Positions 1 to 6,170 of a stretch of 8,175 nucleotides of DNA are shown piece after piece. Origin of the DNA: Bacteroidota bacterium (GTDB taxonomy: Bacteria > Bacteroidota > Bacteroidia > Bacteroidales > VadinHA17). The notes beneath the pieces were generated by a model. It saw only the letters and a list, made by a program, of their open reading frames with translations, had not been told where the DNA came from and did not search any database. How positions within the stretch are numbered: the first letter of the stretch is position 1; each line of letters begins with the position of its first letter. Location: assembly GCA_030642585.1 (NCBI GenBank), contig DAOWNN010000086.1, positions 1 through 8,175 of the forward strand. Direction: 5' to 3'. Both the position numbers and the translations under genes were made by a program.

Positions 1-51
1 ATATTTATCAAGGATAAAGATGGAAATATATTCGAAATAAAGGAAATGTAA
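1..51 (+). CDS. C-terminal end of a probable VOC (glyoxalase/bleomycin resistance fold) protein, partial
   Basis: The first 51 bases are an open frame of 16 codons and a TAA stop; the gene begins outside the window. The tail reads IFIKDKDGNIFEIKEM. The D-x-DGN-x-FEI pattern is typical of the last beta strand of vicinal oxygen chelate proteins, where the Glu is often a metal ligand. The stop lies 24 bp before the aminotransferase start on the same strand, so the two may be co-transcribed. Only the tail is visible, so the exact family and substrate cannot be given. The assignment rests on one short motif. Confidence 0.5.
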   Translation: MFIKDKDGNIFEIKEM

Positions 52-75
52 AATTTTATATAAAACCATTAAATC

Positions 76-1233
76 ATGAATATTTCAAACAGAGTAAATC
101 AAATCAAAAAATCGGCAATTCACGAAATGACCCGCCTATCAAAACAATATGATGATGTGGCATTTTTGTCGTGGGCAAAACCTACAACCGGAACCCCAAA
201 ACATATCAATGATGCAGTTATTGAAGCCATCAATAAAGGATTGACCGGTGGTTATTCTCAAAGTGAAGGCTTACCTGAATTAAGGGAAGAAATTGTAAGA
301 AAACTAAAAAGAGATAATAATATTGATGCCGATATTTCACAAATAATTGTCACTGTAGGTGCAATTGAAGGATTGGCTGCATCTGTTTTGGCAACAGTTG
401 ATCCTGGTGATGAAGTAATCCTTCCTACACCAACATATTCAACCCATATAACACAAGTTAAGCTCGCATCAGGTGTACCTGTTTTAATTCCTTTAATTGA
501 AGAAGAAAAATTTGCTTTAGATATTGAAGCCATAAAAAAGGCAATTACACCGAGAACGAAAGCAATTATGTATTGTACCCCAAGTAATCCTACAGGAACA
601 GTTTTTCCTGAAAACACACTTCGTGATTTGGGAAAAATTGCCTTGGAGCACAATCTCACTGTTATAACAGACGAAGCATATGAATACTTTACTTTTGATG
701 GCAGTAAGCATTTCAGTATGGCCTCAATTCCCGAATTGAGTAAAAATGTAATAAGCAATTATACCTTCACAAAAACTTATGCAATGACTGGTTGGCGTAT
801 AGGTTATATTCATGCTGATGAAGAAATTATAAGCCAGATCAAGAAAGCACATATTCCCCTAGCTATTTGTGCACCTGTAGCTTCTCAATACGCAGCTATT
901 GCTGCTTTAAAAGGTAGTCAGGATTGTATCAAAGAATTCAGCTCACATTATCTTAAAGCCAGGAACCTGATGTGTGAAAGATTAGATATCCTGAATTCTG
1001 TTTTTGAATATAATAAGCCGGAAGGTTCCTACTTGATGTTTCCCAAAATTATAGGAGACGCCGGAAATGACTCAATTACTTTTAGTAAAAATCTATTAAA
1101 GGAAGCCAGAGTTTCTACAACTCCGGGTATAGCTTTCGGACCAACAGGAGAAAATCATATCAGGCTTTCTTTCTGTGTTCCTGAAGAAATGATAAATAAA
1201 GCATTCGACAGAATGGAAAAATATTTTAAATAG
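76..1233 (+). CDS. Class I/II PLP-dependent aminotransferase (aspartate aminotransferase fold)
   Basis: A cytosolic fold-type I aminotransferase of 385 residues, the usual full length. Expected landmarks appear in order: GGYSQSEG at 58-65 (substrate/PLP loop with Tyr60), NPTG at 171-174 (PLP-contacting Asn), D199 and Y202 in ITDEAYEYF (PLP pyridine and hydroxyl contacts), K233 in TFTKTYAMTGWRIGY (Schiff-base lysine) and R363 in HIRLSF (substrate carboxylate). All catalytic positions are present, so it should be active. The amino donor and acceptor cannot be read from sequence; aspartate, aromatic or branched substrates are all possible in this family. The start is the first ATG, in A/T-rich sequence without a Shine-Dalgarno. 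The next gene begins 5 bp after its stop, implying one transcript with the corrinoid adenosyltransferase. Confidence 0.93.
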   Translation: MNISNRVNQIKKSAIHEMTRLSKQYDDVAFLSWAKPTTGTPKHINDAVIEAINKGLTGGYSQSEGLPELREEIVRKLKRDNNIDADISQIIVTVGAIEGLAASVLATVDPGDEVILPTPTYSTHITQVKLASGVPVLIPLIEEEKFALDIEAIKKAITPRTKAIMYCTPSNPTGTVFPENTLRDLGKIALEHNLTVITDEAYEYFTFDGSKHFSMASIPELSKNVISNYTFTKTYAMTGWRIGYIHADEEIISQIKKAHIPLAICAPVASQYAAIAALKGSQDCIKEFSSHYLKARNLMCERLDILNSVFEYNKPEGSYLMFPKIIGDAGNDSITFSKNLLKEARVSTTPGIAFGPTGENHIRLSFCVPEEMINKAFDRMEKYFK

Positions 1234-1238
1234 AACAG

Positions 1239-1781
1239 ATGCAACTATCAGCAAAAAACAATACAAGTAAAGGATATATTCAAGTTTATACCGGCAATGG
1301 AAAGGGAAAAACAACTGCGGCTTTTGGTTTGGCTTTGAGGGCTATAGGGACAGGAATGAAAGTATATATCGGCCAGTTTGTTAAAGGGAAAACTTACAAC
1401 GAAACCATAGCCATTGCCCGATACCTGAAAAACATAAGAGTCAAACAATACGGTTTGGGCTGTTTTATTGTTAATATCCCAACTGATGATGATATTAAAG
1501 CTGCCCAACAAGGTTTTGAGGAAATGCGGAAAATCATTCAAAATGGCAAGTATGATTTGGTTATTATGGATGAAGTGAATATTGCCTTGTACTATAAACT
1601 AATTGATGTAGATCAATTGATCGACATTTTAAAAAACAAACCTGATAATGTTGAATTGGTGCTGACCGGAAGGTATGCCCCGCCTGAAATTATAGAAATG
1701 GCCGATCTGGTAACAGAGATGAAAGAAGTGAAGCATTATTATCAACAAGGAATTGAAGCACGAAAAGGGATTGAATATTGA
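1239..1781 (+). CDS. cobO: CobO/BtuR-family cob(I)alamin (corrinoid) adenosyltransferase
   Basis: Transfers the 5'-deoxyadenosyl group of ATP to the cobalt of reduced corrinoids, giving the adenosyl form of B12 or its precursors. The 180-residue protein is a full-length family member. It has a P-loop at 19-26 (GNGKGKTT, the family's unusual loop), QFVKG at 46-50, the DEVN acidic motif at 111-114, LTGR at 142-145, and the conserved tail VTEMKEVKHYY...GIEARKGIEY at 158-180. Nothing essential appears missing. No other B12 synthesis gene or cobalamin riboswitch is visible nearby, so it may serve salvage or supply a local B12-dependent enzyme; that is inference. It lies 5 bp after the aminotransferase and just upstream of a DUF169 gene. 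Confidence 0.93.
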   Translation: MQLSAKNNTSKGYIQVYTGNGKGKTTAAFGLALRAIGTGMKVYIGQFVKGKTYNETIAIARYLKNIRVKQYGLGCFIVNIPTDDDIKAAQQGFEEMRKIIQNGKYDLVIMDEVNIALYYKLIDVDQLIDILKNKPDNVELVLTGRYAPPEIIEMADLVTEMKEVKHYYQQGIEARKGIEY

Positions 1782-1792
1782 ATTTTGTTATT

Positions 1793-2383
1793 ATGAATTT
1801 TTTGAACCAAATACAAAACCTTCTTGGAGAAAGGCAAACAAATATTACAATTAACAGTCTGCAATATTCAAATTATAATTCACCGAAAAAACCAATAAGA
1901 TTTTGTGAAGCAGTTGTGGATTCGTTGCATTCACCTTTAATGATCCGTAAGGATGATATTAATTGTTTAGGAGCACAGCGTTCTTTTGGCTTCTACCAAG
2001 ATGATAAAAAATTAGCTGCCCAAATATCAGAGGAATCTAATATACCTCTTAGATTTATTCTCAATGCATTAAATGAAATACCTGTAATTACCAATCCTGT
2101 GAAGAATATTATTCTGGGTTCTTCAGAAAAACCAGATGTAACAATAGCTTTTGTGAAACCTAATAAAATCACCCAACTTATTCTTCTATATGCTGAATAT
2201 TTTGAAGAAAAACCGCTGATATTACCATATTATTTTATGTCTGTCTGTGGAATTATTGCTGTGCAGACATACAAAACCGATAAAATATGTATCTCATTTG
2301 CTTGTCCGGCATCGCACAAATTTGCTGGTATTTTGGAAGATGAAGTTATTGTTGGTATTCCTAATTCACTTTTAAACTATTGA
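1793..2383 (+). CDS. DUF169 family protein (COG2043), function unknown
   Basis: Recognised as DUF169 by three conserved blocks, numbered from the ATG used here: RFCEAV (36-41) followed by CLGAQRSFGF (58-67), a central block PDVTIAFVKPNK (114-125) before a helix, and the tail SVCG...CPASHKFAGILEDEVIVGIP. It has five cysteines (38, 58, 152, 166, 171), several at positions conserved in the family, which suggests metal or cluster binding; that is inference. The protein is soluble with no signal peptide. An in-frame TTG at 1778 would add five residues and overlap the cobO stop; the ATG at 1793 is preferred because the family-like sequence begins later and ATG is the commoner start. The family has no established reaction. 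It lies between cobO and a DUF4405 membrane protein. Confidence 0.82.
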   Translation: MNFLNQIQNLLGERQTNITINSLQYSNYNSPKKPIRFCEAVVDSLHSPLMIRKDDINCLGAQRSFGFYQDDKKLAAQISEESNIPLRFILNALNEIPVITNPVKNIILGSSEKPDVTIAFVKPNKITQLILLYAEYFEEKPLILPYYFMSVCGIIAVQTYKTDKICISFACPASHKFAGILEDEVIVGIPNSLLNY

Positions 2384-2424
2384 CAGATTAAGGAAAAAGT
2401 TTAACAAACTATAACATAATAAAA

Positions 2425-3246
2425 ATGAAAAATGCAAAATTGAATCTGGTAATCGATGTCATAATGCTCATTGATATGATGGCATTGATAGGAGTAGGAC
2501 TTCTTAATAAGTACGTTCTATTAACAGGGCAGCAGAAGTGGGAAAAGTATGGAGAGAATCTGGAGTTTTATCTTTGGGGATTTGAACGGCACGATTGGAA
2601 CAAGATACATTTTATACTTGGATTAATTCTGTTTGGCTTGTTGATTTTGCATATTTGGTTCCATTGGAAAATGGTAATAAATATTTATAAAACATTTATA
2701 AGTAATAAAAGGATAAGAATAATTGTAGCACTTGCCTTATTAGTGGTTTCTATTGCTCTGGTAGTTTTCCCTGCTTTTGTTAATCCTGTAGTTGATGAGC
2801 CTGCATATAAAGGTGGTAGGCAATATTTAGAAAACTATGGCAGGAATGAGATAGAAAGGGGAACAGGAAGAGGAGAGGGGCGCTTCCGGCAAAGCACGGA
2901 CACTCTGGCTATTGAGCAGGATGAGGATAAAACACTTCATATAAGTCCTGATAATGAAAAAGATGAAATTAGTATAGATGAGAGACAAGACCATTCTTTA
3001 CATCAAAGTAAAGGATCAGATGAAGGCAGACATCGTGATATCCCATCTGATATTGAGGTTATTGGTAGTATGACTCTTATCGAGGTAGCTGAAAAATATA
3101 AAGTGCCGGCAAATCATATAAAAAGTAAACTTGATATCCCCCTGTCAACACCAGATAATGAGAGATTAGGTCGCTTGAAGAGAGTATATGGTTTTACTAT
3201 GAGTGAAGTTGAGGAAATAATTTATAATTATCAAAAAGCAAAATGA
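2425..3246 (+). CDS. DUF4405-type membrane protein with charged linker and C-terminal soluble domain
   Basis: An inner-membrane protein of 273 residues. Three hydrophobic helices lie at about 7-28, 60-82 and 97-120. The loop between helices 2 and 3 is basic (KMVINIYK...NKRIR), so the positive-inside rule puts the N-terminus inside and the C-terminus outside. Histidines 56, 62, 76 and 80 in and before helix 2 resemble the His pattern of DUF4405, a family related to small cytochrome b-like membrane subunits; heme binding is inference. Residues 123-212 are charged and probably disordered. Residues 215-270 form a small domain with the pattern MTLIEVAEKYKVP...ERLGRLKRVYGFTMSEVEEII, which I recall from other redox-associated membrane proteins. 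It starts 41 bp after the DUF169 gene, and its stop overlaps the next start by 4 bp. Confidence 0.75.
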   Translation: MKNAKLNLVIDVIMLIDMMALIGVGLLNKYVLLTGQQKWEKYGENLEFYLWGFERHDWNKIHFILGLILFGLLILHIWFHWKMVINIYKTFISNKRIRIIVALALLVVSIALVVFPAFVNPVVDEPAYKGGRQYLENYGRNEIERGTGRGEGRFRQSTDTLAIEQDEDKTLHISPDNEKDEISIDERQDHSLHQSKGSDEGRHRDIPSDIEVIGSMTLIEVAEKYKVPANHIKSKLDIPLSTPDNERLGRLKRVYGFTMSEVEEIIYNYQKAK

Positions 3247-3818
3247 ATAACAAAATAATATGTATTATATTATTTTATTTAGTGTTGAGTGTTTCATGCA
3301 CTAATAAACAGACTAATGTTATGAAAAAGGAAATAGTGTTTCATCCCATAGGAGTAGTTCACAGTCCGTATAGTCCGGATACCGGTGCCCCCAGACAGGG
3401 AATTCTCAAGCCTGATAAAGAAGCAAGCATTGAGATCTATGAGCCCTTTCACGAGGCTCTGCAAACACTTGATGAGTTTGAATATATCCTTGTGTTCTTT
3501 TATTTTGACCAGGTGGAAGGCTGGGAGTCCATTGTGAAGCCTCGTGGTTCAACAGACGAGCATAAGTTCGGACTTTTCTCTACACGCAGTCCTAAAAGAC
3601 CAAATCCTATAGGCTTTTCATTGGTAAAACTCGATAGTATTGAAAAAGGTGTTCTTTATATCAAGGGAATAGATGCATTTGAAGGAAGCCCTGTTTTGGA
3701 TATTAAACCTTATCTTCCCTCAATAGATTGTGTTGAAAGTTCGATTAACTGGTATGTTGAAAAAGAACTGGGTCATCATGATGAAGATTTTATAGATGAC
3801 CCGGAGTTTTATCGCTAA
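3243..3818 (+). CDS. TsaA/TrmO-family (UPF0066) protein with an N-terminal lipoprotein-like leader
   Basis: Residues 31-175 match the TsaA beta-barrel, which in E. coli TrmO uses SAM to methylate t6A37 of tRNA. Visible signatures are IGVVHSP (36-42), GAPRQG (48-53), FSTRSPKRPNPIGFSLVKL (112-130) and DAFEGSPVLDIKPYLPSID (144-162). The extra C-terminal domain of E. coli TrmO is absent. Oddly, residues 1-19 look like a lipoprotein signal: NNK, a hydrophobic run, then LSVSC with Cys19, followed by a polar TNKQTN linker. The start overlaps the DUF4405 stop as ATGA, which favours translational coupling and this long form. An internal ATG at 3321 (Met27) would give a normal cytosolic TrmO-like protein. 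A cytosolic tRNA enzyme and an exported lipoprotein are mutually exclusive roles, so the family is clear but the function is not. Confidence 0.85.
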   Translation: MNNKIICIILFYLVLSVSCTNKQTNVMKKEIVFHPIGVVHSPYSPDTGAPRQGILKPDKEASIEIYEPFHEALQTLDEFEYILVFFYFDQVEGWESIVKPRGSTDEHKFGLFSTRSPKRPNPIGFSLVKLDSIEKGVLYIKGIDAFEGSPVLDIKPYLPSIDCVESSINWYVEKELGHHDEDFIDDPEFYR

Positions 3819-3819
3819 T

Positions 3820-3840
3820 TTCTTTCTTCACAGGAAAGAA
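3820..3840 (+). terminator. Weak hairpin just after the TsaA-like gene
   Basis: A 7-bp perfect inverted repeat, TTCTTTC (3820-3826) and GAAAGAA (3834-3840), with a 7-base loop, begins 2 bp after the stop codon. Its position suits a transcript end, but the stem is A/T-rich and no T-tract follows, so a rho-independent terminator is doubtful. Confidence 0.25.
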
Positions 3841-3932
3841 CTACGAAACTATTGAATGACTAATTATAAATAACTTGAGTTAGATATTTAAAATGTACTT
3901 ATAAATAAACCCATAAGCTTTACTTGGTGTAA

Positions 3933-3994
3933 CTTTGAGCCTTGGTGTCTTAGTGGCGAAAAAAAAGATGCCACCAAGGCTCCAAGACACAAAG
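3933..3994. repeat. Imperfect inverted repeat built of 8-base CTTNGTGN-like units
   Basis: The left arm (3933-3957) and the reverse complement of the right arm (3970-3994) match at 20 of 25 positions, with a 12-base A-rich loop. Each arm is itself a run of about three 8-base units of the form CTTTGAGC, CTTGGTGT, CTTAGTGG, so the element is both a hairpin and a degenerate tandem repeat. From memory, similar CCACCAAGGC / CAAAG-type sequences recur between genes in environmental Bacteroidota and other phyla; I cannot confirm copies in this genome. The direct 9-mer ATAAGCTTT occurs on both sides (3913-3921 and 4027-4035). No coding potential is seen in it. Confidence 0.7.
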
Positions 3995-4094
3995 GAAACA
4001 CAAAGAAGATAAATTTCGCCACATGTATAAGCTTTTAAATTCAAATGCATAGTTTCGTTTCATAAATCGAACACACGTTTATAAATTGAAAGCA

Positions 4095-4544
4095 ATGAAG
4101 AAAAAAACAAAGATTGGTATTATTATTTGTGACAGGTACCGTGCCTGTGCTGGTGGTAAATGTTTTCGTTCCCTTCAACAAAGGGAAGGTGCTTTTGACA
4201 TATATAATAAGGATGAGGATGTAGAACTTGTTGGATATACCAGTTGCGGAGGGTGCCCGGGAGGAAATATTGAATATGCACCTGAGGAAATGCAAAAGAA
4301 TGGGGCTGAAGTTATTCACCTGGCTACCGGACTTGTAGTTGGCTATCCTCCCTGCCCGTATATTGATCAATTTCAAAAGTTTATTCCTGAAAAATATGGA
4401 ATGAAGGTAGTTGTGGGCACGCATCCTATTCCTGAAAAATACCGCATTACTCATGAAAATCTTGGTACCTGGAAATCGCCGGAATGGCGAGACCTTGTTG
4501 AGCCAACAATTGCTGATGAAAAAACCCGGCTGGCATACGATTAG
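4095..4544 (+). CDS. CGGC domain-containing protein, putative metal-binding
   Basis: A soluble 149-residue protein of the CGGC family (PF08821). Visible features are an N-terminal beta strand and Cys-rich loop, KIGIIICDRYRACAGGKC (6-23, with C12, C18 and C23), the name-giving CGGCPGGN at 51-58 (C51, C54), YPPCPY with C87, and VVGTHP at 107-111 with H110. The conserved Cys/His pattern has led others to suggest metal or cluster binding; no reaction is established. The ATG at 4095 is preferred over an in-frame TTG at 4086 that adds only three residues. It stands alone, 276 bp after the TsaA-like gene and followed by terminator-like hairpins, so it is probably a single-gene transcript. Confidence 0.85.
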   Translation: MKKKTKIGIIICDRYRACAGGKCFRSLQQREGAFDIYNKDEDVELVGYTSCGGCPGGNIEYAPEEMQKNGAEVIHLATGLVVGYPPCPYIDQFQKFIPEKYGMKVVVGTHPIPEKYRITHENLGTWKSPEWRDLVEPTIADEKTRLAYD

Positions 4545-4601
4545 GTATTAAGACAATGAGTAATAAAGGAGTGGCACAGGGAGGCGTAGTGGAAGAAAAA
4601 C

Positions 4602-4642
4602 CTGTCAGGGTCTAAACAGAGTGAAGTCCTGACAGAGTTTTT
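4602..4642 (+). terminator. Hairpin plus T-tract, probable terminator of the CGGC gene (also repeat-like)
   Basis: CTGTCAGG (4602-4609) pairs perfectly with CCTGACAG (4628-4635) and can be extended by two wobble pairs. The loop is about 16 bases and five Ts follow at 4638-4642. It lies 57 bp after the CGGC stop. The CCTGTCAGG/CCTGACAG core also resembles a dispersed intergenic palindrome I recall from Bacteroidota, so it may be a repeat that doubles as a terminator. Confidence 0.45.
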
Positions 4643-4779
4643 GGAGAAGAGGCGAAGGAGCGACAGAGCGAAAGAGAGAAAGAGAGAAGCGATGAGTAGT
4701 GAGATATGAGACAAGACTGGACAATGTCAAAAACATTTCCTGAATACTATCTGGCTGGCATGCAGGTTGCTGAAGGGTC

Positions 4780-4824
4780 AGAGGCAAAATACATAATATT
4801 AAATATTAAGGCCTCTTTTTTTTT
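4780..4824 (+). terminator. Two-part hairpin with T9 tract, probable rho-independent terminator
   Basis: The outer stem is AGAGGC (4780-4785) pairing with GCCTCT (4811-4816). Nested inside is a perfect inverted repeat TAATATT-A-AATATTA (4794-4808). Nine Ts follow at 4816-4824, the first shared with the stem. The stem-plus-T-run layout is that of an intrinsic terminator on the + strand. It sits 84 bp before the first MFS start candidate, so it either ends upstream transcription or acts as a leader attenuator. Confidence 0.55.
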
Positions 4825-4830
4825 ACATGA

Positions 4831-4838
4831 TACATTTG
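4831..4838 (+). promoter_or_regulatory. Possible Bacteroidota -7 promoter box (TACATTTG)
   Basis: TACATTTG matches the Bacteroidota -7 consensus TAnnTTTG exactly and lies directly after the T9 terminator, about 70 bp before the MFS gene. The expected TTTG-like -33 element is not visible at the usual spacing, so this is only a candidate for the start of the MFS operon transcript. Confidence 0.3.
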
Positions 4839-4906
4839 ACCACAGTAAAATATACTCCTTTGTCGCATTTCACCCTAATGAAGTAGAAAGAATTTCATAG
4901 GGCAAA

Positions 4907-4926
4907 CATGGCAAGCATTTGCCATG
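4907..4926 (+). promoter_or_regulatory. Perfect hairpin enclosing the first candidate start codon of the MFS gene
   Basis: CATGGCAA (4907-4914) and TTGCCATG (4919-4926) form a perfect 8-bp inverted repeat with a 4-base loop GCAT. The ATG at 4908 is in the left arm. An overlapping repeat, GGCAAA (4901-4906) with TTTGCC (4918-4923), offers an alternative pairing. It could be a translation-control hairpin, an operator for a dimeric regulator, or chance; the symmetry itself is certain. Confidence 0.5.
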
Positions 4927-6170
4927 AAATACCAGAATATAAAGTTATGACCAAATTACCTCCTGATATTTCAAAGAACAATGTCTATTCCTTGCTGTGG
5001 CATGCCTCTTTCCTTGCCTTTGCGCGAACTTTCATGGATGTAGATACCATTGTTCCTGCAATGCTTATTGAAGCCGGAGGCAGTGCTATGCATGTAGGTG
5101 TAATGACAGCAATAATGCTTGGAGGAGCCAGTTTCACACAATTGATATTTGCCCCTTTCATAAGTAACTACGAATACAAAAAGAAATTCCTGTTGATTGG
5201 CATCAATGCCAGGATACTGGCACTCTTTTTATTGGGACTAATGCTCTATTTTTCAGGATTGTTACATGGGAATTTCACCATCCTGTTCATCTTTATCCTG
5301 ATTACGATATTCTCTCTTAGTGGCGCTTTTTCAAATATATCCTATACCGATATTCTGGGGAAATCTGTAGATCAGTCTTTCAGAAAATCATTTTTTTCCA
5401 CGAGGCAGGTAATTACAGGAATCATTTTACTGCTATCAGCATTTCTGGCCAGGAAAGTAATTACACTCAATAGCTTTCCTGCCAATTATGCCAGCATGTT
5501 TTTTATTGCCTCTCTGGCTCTTTTTGTTGCTTCACTTGGCTTCTGGAGAATAAATGAACATCTTCCATCAAGATTGCTTGTCAGGAACATTAGACACTTT
5601 TTTAAGCTTATTAAAAGTGAATTGTCCCGAAATAATAAGTTAGGATATTTCCTGGGGTTTATAAATACTATGGGAATTAGTATTGCTCTTATGCCCTTTA
5701 TTATGCTCTATGCAAAACAAATGTTTCATACAGGGAGTGCCCAAACTGGTATGTTTTTAATATTTAAGGTTCTTGGTAGCGTTTCTGTCGGTTTTATTTT
5801 GATTACAATTTTTAAGAAGTTTAAATACAAGTATCTGCTTTATGGCAATGTTTTGCTGGTAAGTTTAGTTGTGTCAATACTGTTGTTTTACCCCGGACAA
5901 CCTCCTTTTTACTTGCTTTTTCTGATGGGAGGTGTGATCTTTGCCTCTTATAGTATTTCTATGAATGGGATACTCCTGGAAGTATCAGGGATTGAAAACC
6001 GGGCTTTATATACCGGTATTGCCGGCGCAGGGAATATTTTACCGGCTCTTTTCCCTTTGATTGGGGGCTGGATAATAGAACAGTATGGATTCCGTGAGTT
6101 TTTTGTTTTTTACATAATATTGATACTATCTTCTTTGTTTTTTATTTATAAACTAAACTGCAAGAAATGA
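4908..6170 (+). CDS. MFS (major facilitator superfamily) transporter, substrate unknown
   Basis: A 420-residue integral membrane protein with about twelve hydrophobic helices, near residues 30-50, 58-80, 95-117, 122-142, 165-183, 194-213, 245-268, 279-301, 307-328, 333-353, 367-389 and 397-417. A longer basic loop at 214-244 separates two halves of six, the MFS layout. The segment NNVYSLLWHASFLAFARTFMDVDTIVP at 24-50 is typical of an uncharacterised MFS group; no drug or sugar signature is seen. The start at 4908 lies in a perfect hairpin and adds 13 residues that do not look family-like. The ATG at 4947 gives a more typical N-terminus and may be the true start. Its stop overlaps the next start by 4 bp (ATGA), so it is coupled to the editing-domain gene. 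Confidence 0.87.
   Translation: MASICHEIPEYKVMTKLPPDISKNNVYSLLWHASFLAFARTFMDVDTIVPAMLIEAGGSAMHVGVMTAIMLGGASFTQLIFAPFISNYEYKKKFLLIGINARILALFLLGLMLYFSGLLHGNFTILFIFILITIFSLSGAFSNISYTDILGKSVDQSFRKSFFSTRQVITGIILLLSAFLARKVITLNSFPANYASMFFIASLALFVASLGFWRINEHLPSRLLVRNIRHFFKLIKSELSRNNKLGYFLGFINTMGISIALMPFIMLYAKQMFHTGSAQTGMFLIFKVLGSVSVGFILITIFKKFKYKYLLYGNVLLVSLVVSILLFYPGQPPFYLLFLMGGVIFASYSISMNGILLEVSGIENRALYTGIAGAGNILPALFPLIGGWIIEQYGFREFFVFYIILILSSLFFIYKLNCKK

Larger units (their letters stand above)
4545..4907 (+). other. Non-coding gap between the CGGC and MFS genes
   Basis: This 363-base stretch holds two hairpins with T-tracts (near 4602-4642 and 4780-4824), a purine-rich block at about 4643-4710 including two tandem copies of GAAAGAGA (4670-4677, 4678-4685), and a possible promoter -7 box at 4831. 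An open frame of 64 codons at 4706-4900 crosses the second hairpin and its T-run and resembles no family I know, so I do not call it a gene. No tRNA or known riboswitch fold was recognised. Confidence 0.6.

Noticed and set aside
258..758. 166-codon open frame on the - strand
   Set aside because: It lies wholly within the aminotransferase gene, which is clearly real; the reverse frame has no family motifs.
1778..1792. TTG start extending the DUF169 protein by five residues
   Set aside because: It overlaps the cobO stop and adds no conserved sequence; the ATG at 1793 is simpler.
2388..2424. Small inverted repeat AGTTT-AAC-AAACT before the DUF4405 gene
   Set aside because: Only five A/T-rich base pairs with no T-tract; too weak to call a terminator or operator.
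3930..3937. TAACTTTG, matching the -7 promoter consensus upstream of the CGGC gene
   Set aside because: It overlaps the repeat arm, has no -33 partner and lies more than 150 bp from the start codon.
4086..4094. TTG start for the CGGC protein
   Set aside because: It adds three residues only; the ATG at 4095 leads directly into the conserved strand.
4706..4900. Open frame of 64 codons on the + strand before the MFS gene
   Set aside because: It begins in the purine-rich block, runs through the hairpin and T9 tract of a probable terminator, and resembles no known family. A leader peptide is not excluded.
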